The notes: a model not told the origin generated them from the letters alone. A stretch of DNA of 64,000 nucleotides from Aureisphaera galaxeae (GCF_028561275.1 NZ_JAQQTF010000004.1:806001-870000); one strand, 5' to 3'. Counted from the stretch's first letter, positions 26,565 through 35,823 are shown. Translations and numbers: made by a program.

Positions 26565-28187
26565 GGTGAATAGTACGTTTTGTACCCTGCCGTTGTTAAC
26601 ATTCAGTCCCACGACATTTCCCTGTGCGTCCCGAATGATTTTAATCTCATAAGAATTCATCCTTAGATAGTCTTCTAAAATCAGTTCCGCTTTTCTTTCC
26701 TTGCCATTTTTGGTAACAAAATAGGTAGTATCGTTCATGAATTTTATCGAAACTTTAGTATCGGTCTCGTCATTGTAAAAACTGCCATTCAGTGCATTCT
26801 TGTCAAAACTCCTCAAATCCGAATCTCCTATTTTATAGTAGGTGCTTGGCTTTTGAGATGAAAGGTACAGCGTAAATTGTTGCTTGGATTCGCCAATGTT
26901 CGTAAAGTTCATTTTCAAATCCTGAAACGTTTCATATTGGAACAAACCCTCCTTCTCCTGTATTAATTTCACAGGATCTCGTTGGTATAATTCCCGATAC
27001 AGCGAACCGTCTTTTTCCATAATTTTTATAATGGTCCCGTCTTCGTTTTGGTAATTCCCCAGCACATTTTCAATACGTTTTAATTTCTCAATGATATCTG
27101 GAGTTCCAGGATATACGGCATCGTCTTTCTCCAAAATCAAATTGGTAATCTGCCAAGCCAGATAATTTGTAGGTACACTTCCGTTATTGGACATAACCAC
27201 AACCGACATCTTTTCGGAAGGGAATCGTAAGAATGTCGCGTTGTAGGCACCTGTATTTCCATCGTGATAGGTGTAGTCCAAATCTGCGGAACTATCGAAC
27301 ATGAGGCCATACCCATAGGCGTTGGCTATTAGGGTTTGACTTTGGTCAATTAACTTGCTCGAATAGTAGGATCCATCATTGCGCTGTACGATTTGCTCCC
27401 ATTTCAGTTGATCTGCCAGCGTTGTATATAAAGCACCGTCTCCATGCAATTCGGTTATAGCAGGGTATTCCTTCCAACCATTCCAATTACCATAGGGTTG
27501 TGCTTTGTTTGGAATCACTGCCATATAATTTGTTAGAAAACCGCTGTTGGGCATTCCCAATTCCTGAAACATTGACTTTGTTACATCACTAAATTTTTCT
27601 CCTGTCACCTTTTTTATTATTTCGGTAAGCAAGATGTAATTCGAATTGCTGTACAAATATTCCGTCCCCGGTTTGAAGTTCAAGGCGGTCTGGGATGTAA
27701 GAAGCTCCATGGCATCGCCATTGTCTATAAAAAGTTGCCACCACGTTTTTCCCTTGAGCGCCCATAATTCGTACACATCCCTAATACCACTGGTATGGGC
27801 AATTAGATCTGAAATAGTGATGCTATCTTCAATATTCTTGTATAAATCTGGCAGGTACTTTCTGATGTCGTCTTCTAAGCGAATTTTTCCTTCTTCAACT
27901 AGCTTCAATACACAGAGGGCTGTAAATTGCTTTGCGTTAGATGCGATATTGAAACGGGTGTCTTTAGCTACCTTTATTTTATGTTCAAGATTCGCAAAGC
28001 CAACATAGTTTTCGTATGCGATTTCACTATTTTTTACGACACCCACCGCAAGACCTGGGGAATCATCGTTTGCATGTTGGTAAAGAATTTGGCTAAGCGC
28101 TTCTTTTTTTACTTCGCCTATCGATTGCGAAAACATTTTGGCGGTAGCTAATAAGAGAATGGCCAATAGGACTTTGTGTATCGTCAT
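26556..28187 (-). CDS. Secreted serine hydrolase, beta-lactamase/D-aminopeptidase-like
   Basis: A 543-residue protein with a signal peptide ending near KMFSQ. Residues about 25-360 form a beta-lactamase-type transpeptidase-fold domain: SNAK (SxxK) within RFNIASNAKQFT, YSN within YLYSNSNYILL, and HDG within TYHDGNTGAYN in the KTG position. The C-terminal ~180 residues are an added beta-rich domain of the kind found in such Bacteroidota hydrolases. It likely acts in the periplasm as an esterase, peptidase or D-aminopeptidase; resistance to beta-lactams is not implied. The AraC-type regulator gene lies upstream on the same strand with a 70-base gap. Confidence 0.85.
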   Translation of the reverse strand: MTIHKVLLAILLLATAKMFSQSIGEVKKEALSQILYQHANDDSPGLAVGVVKNSEIAYENYVGFANLEHKIKVAKDTRFNIASNAKQFTALCVLKLVEEGKIRLEDDIRKYLPDLYKNIEDSITISDLIAHTSGIRDVYELWALKGKTWWQLFIDNGDAMELLTSQTALNFKPGTEYLYSNSNYILLTEIIKKVTGEKFSDVTKSMFQELGMPNSGFLTNYMAVIPNKAQPYGNWNGWKEYPAITELHGDGALYTTLADQLKWEQIVQRNDGSYYSSKLIDQSQTLIANAYGYGLMFDSSADLDYTYHDGNTGAYNATFLRFPSEKMSVVVMSNNGSVPTNYLAWQITNLILEKDDAVYPGTPDIIEKLKRIENVLGNYQNEDGTIIKIMEKDGSLYRELYQRDPVKLIQEKEGLFQYETFQDLKMNFTNIGESKQQFTLYLSSQKPSTYYKIGDSDLRSFDKNALNGSFYNDETDTKVSIKFMNDTTYFVTKNGKERKAELILEDYLRMNSYEIKIIRDAQGNVVGLNVNNGRVQNVLFTKT

Positions 28188-28257
28188 GATTTTTTTTGAT
28201 CAAATAAACCGCGATTATTGGCTCTAATCGCTCCAAATGACCATTTGAACCTAAATT

Positions 28258-29439
28258 CTATAACCGATTTTTCGAAATGTATTGCTTTGGGGTAAGTGTA
28301 GTATGTTTTTTGAACGCTCTATTGAAGGTCGTCTTGGAATTGAAACCACAATCCAAGGCAATGCCAAGTAGGGTGTTACTGGTATGTGCTCCTTCTTGTA
28401 GCATTTTTATAACAGCTTCGGCACGTTTTTTATTTACGAAATCATTGAAGTTCATATCAAACTCCTGATTTATGGCTTTTGAAATGATGTTTCGGTTAGT
28501 ATTTAAAAGATTCGCCACATCGCTCAAAGTGAGGTTGGGATTTTTGTGGATATCATCCGCTTCAAAAAGAAGGGTGATCTTGCCTTTCCATTCCTTTAAG
28601 TCCAATGAATCATTGGTTTGATTATTGGCGTCTTTCTTTACATCATTCCGAATGGGCTGAAGATCCACTAGATCATGAACATTAAGTCCCCTAGTAACTC
28701 TAATGGTATGGGAATAGCCCGTAATGGAGATATACAGTAGCAGGATGGAAAAGCACAAATAATACCAGTATTTACTACCAAACTCTCCCCATTCAGGATT
28801 TAAAATAAAGAAGAGTACCCGTAGCACTAAGATCAAACCAAAGGCAATGGTAAAATGTTGAATCCATCTAAAGGCAATTTCGTCGGCATAGCTTACTTCC
28901 TGTAATGATAATTTTCTATAGCTTAGGTAGTACTGAAGACTCTTATACAAATAGAATAACATAGATATCAATCCTGCCATTTGGTACCAAAAGTCTAAAT
29001 CTTTATCCCTTCCATCCGCATAGAAGTAAAATTCATCCAAAACAAGTTTATCCCCAACAAAGACGATTATACTGTATATCATATAAGCCACGGCAGGTAG
29101 AAAATGAATATAATCCTTTCGACTAAGTTTGAAGTCACTATTCAATAGTGTTTTGATGTAGAAAAAGAAAACGGGACCTATTAAGAATAACTGCTGAAAG
29201 GGCATAAAGAACATGAATTCCCGATAGCTTTTTACAGAATACCAACCTGCATACCCCAACATAAAAGGGCAGATATATAGAGCACCTAGAAAGATGAATA
29301 CAGCCAGCCATTTGCTGTGTTTCTTTTGCTCGTTAATTCCTTTGTTAAAAAGCAGGGACGAAAAGACAATGGCATGAAAGAAGAAAATGAGTAGGGTAGC
29401 ACTTTTCTGGTTATAATCGAAAAATAGTAGATCGTTCAA
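28258..29439 (-). CDS. AraC-family regulator with membrane-embedded N-terminal half
   Basis: A 393-residue protein. The N-terminal ~240 residues contain about seven to eight hydrophobic helices (for example TLLIFFFHAIVFSSLLF and FLIGPVFFFYIKTLL). The C-terminal ~95 residues are an AraC double helix-turn-helix: LTLSDVANLLNTNRNIISKA and GIALDCGFNSKTTFNRAFKK followed by LTPKQYI. Such membrane-bound AraC proteins in Bacteroidota are thought to sense envelope or extracellular signals. The start is TTG, 1 base after the stop of the upstream unknown gene, so the two are coupled. Likely targets are the adjacent serine hydrolase genes, by position only. Confidence 0.87.
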   Translation of the reverse strand: MNDLLFFDYNQKSATLLIFFFHAIVFSSLLFNKGINEQKKHSKWLAVFIFLGALYICPFMLGYAGWYSVKSYREFMFFMPFQQLFLIGPVFFFYIKTLLNSDFKLSRKDYIHFLPAVAYMIYSIIVFVGDKLVLDEFYFYADGRDKDLDFWYQMAGLISMLFYLYKSLQYYLSYRKLSLQEVSYADEIAFRWIQHFTIAFGLILVLRVLFFILNPEWGEFGSKYWYYLCFSILLLYISITGYSHTIRVTRGLNVHDLVDLQPIRNDVKKDANNQTNDSLDLKEWKGKITLLFEADDIHKNPNLTLSDVANLLNTNRNIISKAINQEFDMNFNDFVNKKRAEAVIKMLQEGAHTSNTLLGIALDCGFNSKTTFNRAFKKHTTLTPKQYISKNRL

Positions 29440-29440
29440 G

Positions 29441-29941
29441 TTATTCCCGCTTTAGTTTGTTTCCGTAATTCAAATTATTAAAAAAACTCAATTGCCGCTC
29501 ATATAAATACCCATTGGCGATAAATTCCATTTCGTAGTTAATCGTTTTCAAATGGAGTTTCATTTGATCGATTGAATATTCGTGGAGTCTCAGTCTAAAG
29601 TAGCGAGCGTATAATTTGGAAACACCAACCTTTAACAGGATCCACATAGGAGATAAAAAGAATGGGGAAACATTTTCCTTTCCGCGTTTTAAGGTGATGG
29701 AGATAATATCTTCTTCTGCAATGGGAATAGCGGTTAACTTATTAGAATAATTGGCTCTTAATAAAAGTCCTCGAGCTCGTTTTTCAAAATTGCATTTTGA
29801 ATTCAATTTCAAGGATTCATCTTCGGGGTTCTCACTTTCAAATGACTTCAAGTACATCCCCGCACTACCAATGGCTTTGGGTTTACGCCAATCGACTTTA
29901 GCTGGTTTCCCAATCTTTTTTGTGATGGATTGTTCAGTCAT
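29441..29941 (-). CDS. Unknown protein (166 aa), coupled to the AraC-type regulator
   Basis: A 166-residue protein that I do not recognise. It has no signal peptide and one moderately hydrophobic stretch (FFLSPMWILLKVGVSKLYARYF). The N-terminus is rich in Lys, Glu and Ser. The middle (IPIAEEDIISITLKRGKENVSP) resembles a PH-like or photosystem-PRC-type beta fold, but this is a weak impression. The gene ends 1 base before the regulator's TTG start, so it probably works with or modulates that membrane regulator. Confidence 0.6.
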   Translation of the reverse strand: MTEQSITKKIGKPAKVDWRKPKAIGSAGMYLKSFESENPEDESLKLNSKCNFEKRARGLLLRANYSNKLTAIPIAEEDIISITLKRGKENVSPFFLSPMWILLKVGVSKLYARYFRLRLHEYSIDQMKLHLKTINYEMEFIANGYLYERQLSFFNNLNYGNKLKRE

Positions 29942-29960
29942 TATAACAAAAACCTTTTTA

Positions 29961-30992
29961 TCAGTAATTTTTACTTTCCTTAATCAATTTCATTATTTGT
30001 TCAAACTCCTTGCTGCTCACAGGTGTTCTTTCTTTCGAGGGAATATCGGTCATTACCTTATGCGCAACTACCATATTCCATTCGGGGATCACAAAAATTC
30101 GTTGCCCAGCGGTCCCTGTAGTTACATATGAGCCTTCAGGCAAACCTCCCGCATAGTCTTTGGCTGGCAGCCACCAAAGAAATCCTTGGGCTAATCTTTC
30201 CTTTTTAGGTATAGGATTCAAGGTATAGTTGGTAGTAATGTTTTCAATCCAATTTTTCGGAATTATTTCCTTTCCATCCCAGTTGCCATTATCTAAAAAC
30301 AACTGACCAAATTTCGCCATATCCCTTGTAGACAATCGAAATCCAACCTTTGCATGCATCGATAGGGTCGTATCCTTTCTGTAGAAGGTCTCATATTCTT
30401 TTATTCCTAAGGGTTTAGCTATTCCATCATCAAAGGCTTCTCCAACAGAAAGTCCCGATAGATTTTCAAAAACCGTGGTAAGTGCATTATAATCCCAATT
30501 ATTATAAGCCCATTTCGTTCCTGGTTCGTTTTCGGCTAAGCCCAATAAACTGTCCCTAAGTAGTTGTGCATTTCCAACTTGCGAAACTGCCGGATGATTT
30601 ATACCCGAAGTGCTTTTTAATAGGTGAATTATTTTTGTACTCTTTTGCAATTCTGTGAGCGGGATGGGATCGTCATCAATACCGATTTCTGACAATGTGG
30701 ACTCCAAATCAATCTTATCCAGATGCTGGGAAATAAGGGCCATTAATATCGCTTTCCTAATAGAATGCACCCTACTAATGGAATCAATATCTCCATAGGA
30801 GGCAATGATCTCTCCATCAACCTGTATGATGAGTGAAAAAGTGCCGGCTTTTTCGGCATAGGCCAAGGCTTCATTTAGTTTTTCGCGATCCCAGATCTCA
30901 GGCTTTTTCTGACACCCAAACGCCAGGGCAATAAAAAGAGTCAATAAAAATGCGGTCGATTTCAAGTTTGCAATATAACTTATTACTGCCAA
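29961..30992 (-). CDS. Serine hydrolase lipoprotein, beta-lactamase superfamily
   Basis: A 343-residue protein with a lipoprotein signal (lipobox ALAFGC). Transpeptidase-fold motifs: SIRK within RVHSIRKAIL (SxxK), YNN within WAYNNWDYNAL (YxN), and TGTAGQ near residue 290 in the KTG position. It resembles class C beta-lactamase-like esterases such as EstB and 6-aminohexanoate-dimer hydrolase relatives. The TTG at 30992 has an AAGGG sequence 7 bases upstream; a second TTG nine codons later would give a more compact signal peptide (MKSTAFLL start). It follows mutS2 by 10 bases on the same strand, probably co-transcribed by read-through. Confidence 0.82.
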   Translation of the reverse strand: MAVISYIANLKSTAFLLTLFIALAFGCQKKPEIWDREKLNEALAYAEKAGTFSLIIQVDGEIIASYGDIDSISRVHSIRKAILMALISQHLDKIDLESTLSEIGIDDDPIPLTELQKSTKIIHLLKSTSGINHPAVSQVGNAQLLRDSLLGLAENEPGTKWAYNNWDYNALTTVFENLSGLSVGEAFDDGIAKPLGIKEYETFYRKDTTLSMHAKVGFRLSTRDMAKFGQLFLDNGNWDGKEIIPKNWIENITTNYTLNPIPKKERLAQGFLWWLPAKDYAGGLPEGSYVTTGTAGQRIFVIPEWNMVVAHKVMTDIPSKERTPVSSKEFEQIMKLIKESKNY

Positions 30993-31002
30993 AGGTATTC
31001 CC

Positions 31003-33174
31003 TTACGATACCTTTTCCAGCTCTTCCAAACTTACATTGGTCGTGAACATGCCATAGTTTACAATGGCTTTCTTTTTTTCAATTGTATCAATGGTGCCAA
31101 TGGCCTTCCCATTAATCATCCGAACGCGATCACCCACTTTTAAGGCGACCTTGGGTTTGGGAGCTGGTTCTTTTTGGGCCTCGGCTTTTTCTTTCTTCTT
31201 CTTTTTACGGATCTGGGCTACCTTTTGTTCTACTTCTTGACGCAGCTCATGTTCCTTTGCTTTTTCCTCCTTTTTCTTGGCTTTGGGCTTGGGGGTGGCC
31301 TTTTTACGCTTGCTGTTCTCCACCATGACCAGCTTCATGAGCTCGTCTAACAAACGTTTCTTTTGTTTGTTGTTGAAGTAGTTATTGGCCAAGGCATCGA
31401 ATTTCTTTCCTAACTGAATCAATCGCTGGTTGGCATCAAAGACCTCTTGATAGCGCTCCAGCTTTTCCTGAGCCCGTGCGTTGGTCATTTCCAATTGCTT
31501 ACTTTCTTCTCTTGCTTTTTCTTCCTTGGTTTTTAAAGAGGCCGAAGTTTTTCGTAGCTGCGAACGCTCTTTTTGAAGATTGGCAATAGTCTTATCGAAA
31601 CGAACCTTTCCGCGTTCAATCTTTTTCTTCGATTTGTTGATGAGACTGTACGGAATTCCATTTTTCTGTGCCACCTCGAAGGTAAAGGAACTTCCTGCCT
31701 CTCCCAATTGAAGCTTATAAACAGGCTCTAAACTTTTGCTATCAAACTGCATATTAGCATTGGTAGCATGAGGGAGTTCGGAAGCCAATAGCTTCAAATT
31801 CGTATAGTGTGTCGTAATGATTCCGAAAGCTTCACGCTCATAGAACACTTCCAAAAAGGTTTCGGCCAAGGCACCACCCAATTCAGGGTCACTTCCCGTT
31901 CCAAATTCATCGATTAGGAACAAGGTTTTGGCGTTACACTTCTTCAGAAACTGATTCATCTTCTTAAGACGATAACTATAGGTGCTCAAGTGATTTTCTA
32001 TCGACTGATTATCACCAATATCGGTAAGGATACGATCGAAAAAACAGAATTCACTTAACGGATCTACAGGAATGAGCATACCGCTTTGTAACATGAGTTG
32101 CAACAGTCCAGCGGTTTTCAACGTAATACTCTTTCCTCCAGCATTAGGCCCTGAAATAACAATGATTCTGTTTTCAAGGTGTAACTCTATAGTCTGCGGA
32201 AATGTTTTTTTCTTTTGTGCTTTGTTTGCCAAAAGGAGTAGGGGATGATAGGCGTCCTTAAGAAACAGCCTTTTCTCTTCGGTAAGAATCGGCAGGCATC
32301 CCTTTATCTGAATAGCATATTTCGCTTTGGCATGCCAGGTATCTACAGTAATTAAATAGTCCTGGTATTGCGATAACAATTGTTGATAAGGACGCACGTA
32401 TTCCGTAAGTTCCTTTAGGATACGTTTTACTTCCTCCAGTTCCTCATGCTGTAGATTACTTAGCTCATTGGCATATTCCAATGTTTCTTGAGGCTCCATG
32501 TATACGATACTCCCAGTCTTGGAACTTCCCAGTACAGCACCTTTGATCTTTTTGCGATGCATGGCGCGTACCGCCAGCACCCTTCGATTGTCTACTACCG
32601 ATTCACGGATTTCATCCAAATAATCATTCTGGGCGTAGTGGGAGAGGGCTTTCGAAAAAGAAGAATTAATCTGTCCCTTTACTACATTCAATCGCTTTCT
32701 AATAGCAGCCAACTCTGGAGTGGCATCATTCTTTACATCTCCATACCTGTCGAATACCTTATGAATGGCATCCGAGATAAGGCTCGTAAAGGTGATCTTT
32801 TCTGAAAACTCACCGAGATACACATAAAACTCTTCATATTTTTTGAAGAATTTGAGCAGCGTCTTAGTCGTTTCGGATACGGAAAGAATGCGCCGGAAAC
32901 CCGAAACTTCCAACGTACTGTTTTCAATTCCCAACAACTTCAATTCGTTCGAAATGGCTTCGAAACCGTGGTTGGGAATAGGGTTGTCGGTATCGAAAGA
33001 AGCGGTAAACTCACGTACCCTGTGCAACTCTCCCATGATTTCGTCTTCGTCTGAAAACGGAACAATACCTAATACGGCTTCCTTTCCCAATTCGGTAATA
33101 CAAAGGTCGGAGACCTGCTGCAATGCCGTGGGGAATTCTAAATCCTGAAGCGTTTTTGTATCGATCTTGATCAT
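31003..33174 (-). CDS. mutS2: MutS2-type ATPase lacking the Smr nuclease domain
   Basis: A 723-residue MutS2-family protein. The core and clamp helices run to about 290; the ATPase has Walker A GPNAGGKS, Walker B LFLIDEFGTGSDPELGG, and the downstream ITTHYTNLK. A long Lys/Glu-rich coiled coil follows (about 510-660). The C-terminus ends in a KOW-like segment (VGDRVRMINGKAIGTID) and stops; the Smr endonuclease domain of canonical MutS2 (about 780 aa) is missing. MutS2 suppresses recombination or splits collided ribosomes in other bacteria. The Smr-less form seems usual in flavobacteria. It is divergent from ung. Confidence 0.92.
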   Translation of the reverse strand: MIKIDTKTLQDLEFPTALQQVSDLCITELGKEAVLGIVPFSDEDEIMGELHRVREFTASFDTDNPIPNHGFEAISNELKLLGIENSTLEVSGFRRILSVSETTKTLLKFFKKYEEFYVYLGEFSEKITFTSLISDAIHKVFDRYGDVKNDATPELAAIRKRLNVVKGQINSSFSKALSHYAQNDYLDEIRESVVDNRRVLAVRAMHRKKIKGAVLGSSKTGSIVYMEPQETLEYANELSNLQHEELEEVKRILKELTEYVRPYQQLLSQYQDYLITVDTWHAKAKYAIQIKGCLPILTEEKRLFLKDAYHPLLLLANKAQKKKTFPQTIELHLENRIIVISGPNAGGKSITLKTAGLLQLMLQSGMLIPVDPLSEFCFFDRILTDIGDNQSIENHLSTYSYRLKKMNQFLKKCNAKTLFLIDEFGTGSDPELGGALAETFLEVFYEREAFGIITTHYTNLKLLASELPHATNANMQFDSKSLEPVYKLQLGEAGSSFTFEVAQKNGIPYSLINKSKKKIERGKVRFDKTIANLQKERSQLRKTSASLKTKEEKAREESKQLEMTNARAQEKLERYQEVFDANQRLIQLGKKFDALANNYFNNKQKKRLLDELMKLVMVENSKRKKATPKPKAKKKEEKAKEHELRQEVEQKVAQIRKKKKKEKAEAQKEPAPKPKVALKVGDRVRMINGKAIGTIDTIEKKKAIVNYGMFTTNVSLEELEKVS

Positions 33175-33219
33175 AAACGGGATGATCTACAAAGGGTTTT
33201 TATTGTAATTTTACGTGCG

Positions 33220-33227
33220 CAAAAGTA
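33220..33227 (-). promoter_or_regulatory. -7 box candidate for mutS2
   Basis: Read leftward this is TACTTTTG, a match to TAnnTTTG, 45 bases before the mutS2 start in the mutS2/ung intergenic region. No convincing -33 element is seen. Confidence 0.4.
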
Positions 33228-33233
33228 CGAATA

Positions 33234-33899
33234 ATGTCAGTAAACATTGAACCCACTTGGCACGATAAATTGACGTCCGAGTTCGACAAACCTTATTTTC
33301 AGAACCTTATCCAATTTGTAAGGGCAGAATACAAATCACATCGCTGTTATCCTCCGGGAAAACAGATCTTTTCTGCTTTCGACCATACACCTTTCGACAA
33401 GGTAAAAGTAGTCATCATAGGGCAGGATCCCTATCACGGTCCGGGACAGGCCAATGGGTTGTGCTTTTCGGTAGCCGATGGAATCCCACATCCACCATCC
33501 CTTCAGAATATTTTCTTGGAATTGAAAAACGATCTGGGGATTGAAGTACCACAAAGCGGTAACCTTGAGCGATGGGCTTCGCAAGGCGTCCTTTTGTTGA
33601 ATGCTACGTTAACTGTTCGAGCGCATACCGCGGGAAGCCATCAGAATAAAGGATGGGAAAAGTTTACCGATGCAGTGATTGAGCGTTTGTCCTCAGAAAG
33701 AGAAGGATTGGTCTTCTTGCTCTGGGGTGGCTACGCCAAGAAAAAAGGGGCTAAGGTAAATGGTGCAAAACATACAGTGCTTGCCAGTGGGCATCCTTCG
33801 CCTTTAAGCGCGAATAGGGGATATTGGTTCGGAAACCAACACTTCAGTAAAACGAATGAATATCTAAAACAAATAGGGAATGCCACTATAGAGTGGTGA
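33234..33899 (+). CDS. ung: Uracil-DNA glycosylase
   Basis: A 221-residue family 1 uracil-DNA glycosylase that removes uracil from DNA. The water-activating loop VVIIGQDPYHGPGQANGLCF, with the catalytic Asp, is near residue 60, and the DNA-intercalating loop GHPSPLSANRG is near residue 190. The PPSLQNIFLEL motif lies between them. Length is normal. It is divergent from mutS2, a sensible pairing of DNA maintenance genes. It runs toward the minus-strand small membrane protein gene with a 28-base gap. Confidence 0.96.
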   Translation: MSVNIEPTWHDKLTSEFDKPYFQNLIQFVRAEYKSHRCYPPGKQIFSAFDHTPFDKVKVVIIGQDPYHGPGQANGLCFSVADGIPHPPSLQNIFLELKNDLGIEVPQSGNLERWASQGVLLLNATLTVRAHTAGSHQNKGWEKFTDAVIERLSSEREGLVFLLWGGYAKKKGAKVNGAKHTVLASGHPSPLSANRGYWFGNQHFSKTNEYLKQIGNATIEW

Positions 33900-33927
33900 A
33901 CATATCATACAATAGACTGCGGGTAGT

Positions 33928-34035
33928 CTACTCTTCGGCGGGTGCTTCTGGCTCGGTTACTTTGTTACAGCTAAACTGTAATAACAAGAAGTTGATTGCT
34001 AGTAAGGTTCCCAAAACTATCAGAAAGGTTGTCAT
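33928..34035 (-). CDS. Small single-pass membrane protein (35 aa)
   Basis: The frame is open further upstream, but the ATG at 34035 gives a tidy 35-residue product: MTTF, one hydrophobic helix (LIVLGTLLAINFLLLQFSC), and a short acidic tail (EPEAPAEE). The upstream extension is basic and low in complexity, overlaps the neighbouring gene and looks non-coding. It resembles short flavobacterial membrane proteins of unknown function. The Cys at residue 23, at the end of the helix, could be a lipidation or disulfide site. Function unknown. Confidence 0.55.
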   Translation of the reverse strand: MTTFLIVLGTLLAINFLLLQFSCNKVTEPEAPAEE

Positions 34036-34102
34036 ACTTCTTAGGTTTTTACGTAGGTAAGACGCCGGGTAGCAAAAAAGGTTGCGCTTTTTTTTAAAAA
34101 AA

Positions 34103-34957
34103 TTAAAAAGAGTGCAACAATTCCTTGCTAGACACCTTTCTATCAATGAGTTCCAGCTGCAATAATTTTTCCTGAACAGCCTCAACTTGGTCCAAACTAA
34201 GGTTGTTTTGAGACCATTCTGTGAGCGAAAGCCACTCCTGAACGTCTTCCAATTGCTGATCGTATCTATTGGAAATCATTCGATCGATCGATGGGATATT
34301 CTTGAAGTCGAGGGTAGTGTTATTAATAATATCCAAGATAGTCTTCACGCTATCCGGATTATTTTCCAATACATCTTCCCGAACGGCAATCACAAAGCAA
34401 GGCCATGGGGTAGGGCATTCGCCTACTAAACGGAAAGGGCCATTGTCCACATAGGGCTTGGTCGTAAACTTTTCCCACATGAAATAATCCCCTTTGCCCT
34501 CCGGAAGGGATTGTAAAGCTCCCTCCAGGTTTTTGATTACTTCAAATTGAAGGTCGTTTTCCGTATCCCAGCCGTGGTTTTCTGCATTGACATACGCCAT
34601 AAGGTGTGAGCCAGAACCGTATCGGCTAATAGCGGCGGCAGTTCCCTTTATGTCTGAAACGGAGTGGTAATCGGAATTCTTGGCAACATGGATACCCCAG
34701 ATCAATGGGGAAGCCACGAAGACCTGAACAATTTTACAGTCATTCCCATTAATGATATCACGAATAACGCCTTCGGTAAGAATAACCGCCATGTCGATTT
34801 CTTTTTCACGAAGGGCTTTGCACATTTGCCCTGTCCCACCATAGAAATCCTTCCAACGCAAGTTTATGCCTTCTTCTTGGTATTCCTTATTACGTAGCGT
34901 TAAATACCAAGGTAAATTAAAATGCTCGGGTACGCCTCCTATGTGAAATTTCTTCAT
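34103..34957 (-). CDS. Cytosolic NMT1/Thi5-like substrate-binding-fold protein
   Basis: A 284-residue protein with a type 2 periplasmic-binding fold: the N-terminal IGGVPEHFNLPWYLTL, GTGQMCKALREKEIDMAVILTEG, and the hinge region ISRYGSGSHLMAYVNAE. It begins directly with the domain and has no signal peptide, unlike transport binding proteins. This matches the cytosolic Ca3427-like subgroup of the NMT1/Thi5 superfamily. A ligand-binding or enzymatic role is possible; no ABC permease or ATPase gene is near. Its start overlaps the nucleoside phosphorylase stop by 4 bases (ATGA), so it is translationally coupled to it. Confidence 0.75.
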   Translation of the reverse strand: MKKFHIGGVPEHFNLPWYLTLRNKEYQEEGINLRWKDFYGGTGQMCKALREKEIDMAVILTEGVIRDIINGNDCKIVQVFVASPLIWGIHVAKNSDYHSVSDIKGTAAAISRYGSGSHLMAYVNAENHGWDTENDLQFEVIKNLEGALQSLPEGKGDYFMWEKFTTKPYVDNGPFRLVGECPTPWPCFVIAVREDVLENNPDSVKTILDIINNTTLDFKNIPSIDRMISNRYDQQLEDVQEWLSLTEWSQNNLSLDQVEAVQEKLLQLELIDRKVSSKELLHSF

Positions 34958-35823
34958 GCTACAATACGGTCTAAAACATTTATAATAAGGGAATCCACCG
35001 CCTTTGAAGGCGAATCGCTAAAGGTTCCTAGCGCTCTGTTGGCCAAGATAGCATTAAGGGAAACAGCATTATGCCCCAACAAACTAGCCATGGCATAAAT
35101 GCCAGAAGTTTCCATCTCAAGATTTGTAATGGTCTTATCATTATATCTGAAAGACTCCAGTTTTTTATTCATCCCATCGTCTTCTAAAGCCAATCGTAAC
35201 TTTCTTCCTTGTGGGCCGTAAAACCCAACATTGGTGGCTGTAATTCCCTGAATGAAATCGGAATCTGGAAATAAGGCCAATAGGTGCGGACTCGCGGCCA
35301 CACTATAAGGCTCCGATTTCCTTGGACTCCATTGTAAGTGATTCATAAAGGCATTAATAAAGGCATCGTCAGAATAATCATGGTCTCCATAGAAATGGAC
35401 TAGGTTATCGAAACCAATGGCCATGGCGGATACTAAAAAACTATCAACTGCAATATCTGGCTGTATAGCACCCGAAGTACCAATGCGAATGAAATCCAAT
35501 TGGGTGAAGGTTTCTTTTGTGGTACGTGTTTCTAGATCGATATTAGCCAAAGCATCCAGTTCGTTGAAAACAATATCGATATTGTCGGTTCCAATCCCCG
35601 TAGAAATTACCGTCATCCGTTTTCCTTTATAACTTCCCGTTTGGGTCTTGAATTCGCGTTTTTGCTTGGTGAATTCAATGGTGTCGAAATGCCGTGTTAC
35701 CTCCGATACGCGGTCGGGATCGCCAACGGTAATGATGGTTTCAGCAATATCTTCTGGATGTAAATGCAAGTGGTATATACTACCATCTTGGTTTAGAATA
35801 AGTTCCGATTCTGGAATGCGCAT
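34954..35823 (-). CDS. Nucleoside phosphorylase (uridine phosphorylase-like)
   Basis: A 289-residue protein from the ATG at 35823; the frame extends 19 codons upstream, but those overlap the DUF1835 gene and do not fit the family. The nucleoside phosphorylase fold is shown by IITVGDPDRVSEV (phosphate-binding), STGIGTDNIDIVFNELDAL, RIGTSGAIQPDIAVDS, and NLEMETSGIYAMASLLGH with the ribose-binding Glu. It catalyses phosphorolysis of nucleosides for salvage. The base specificity (uridine versus purine) is not certain. Its start overlaps the upstream stop by 1 base (TAATG). Confidence 0.87.
   Translation of the reverse strand: MRIPESELILNQDGSIYHLHLHPEDIAETIITVGDPDRVSEVTRHFDTIEFTKQKREFKTQTGSYKGKRMTVISTGIGTDNIDIVFNELDALANIDLETRTTKETFTQLDFIRIGTSGAIQPDIAVDSFLVSAMAIGFDNLVHFYGDHDYSDDAFINAFMNHLQWSPRKSEPYSVAASPHLLALFPDSDFIQGITATNVGFYGPQGRKLRLALEDDGMNKKLESFRYNDKTITNLEMETSGIYAMASLLGHNAVSLNAILANRALGTFSDSPSKAVDSLIINVLDRIVA

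Noticed and set aside
26556-30992. Serine hydrolases read as antibiotic-resistance beta-lactamases
   Set aside because: SxxK and YxN are present, but the third motifs (HDG, TGT) and the extra domains fit esterase/peptidase relatives; resistance cannot be inferred.
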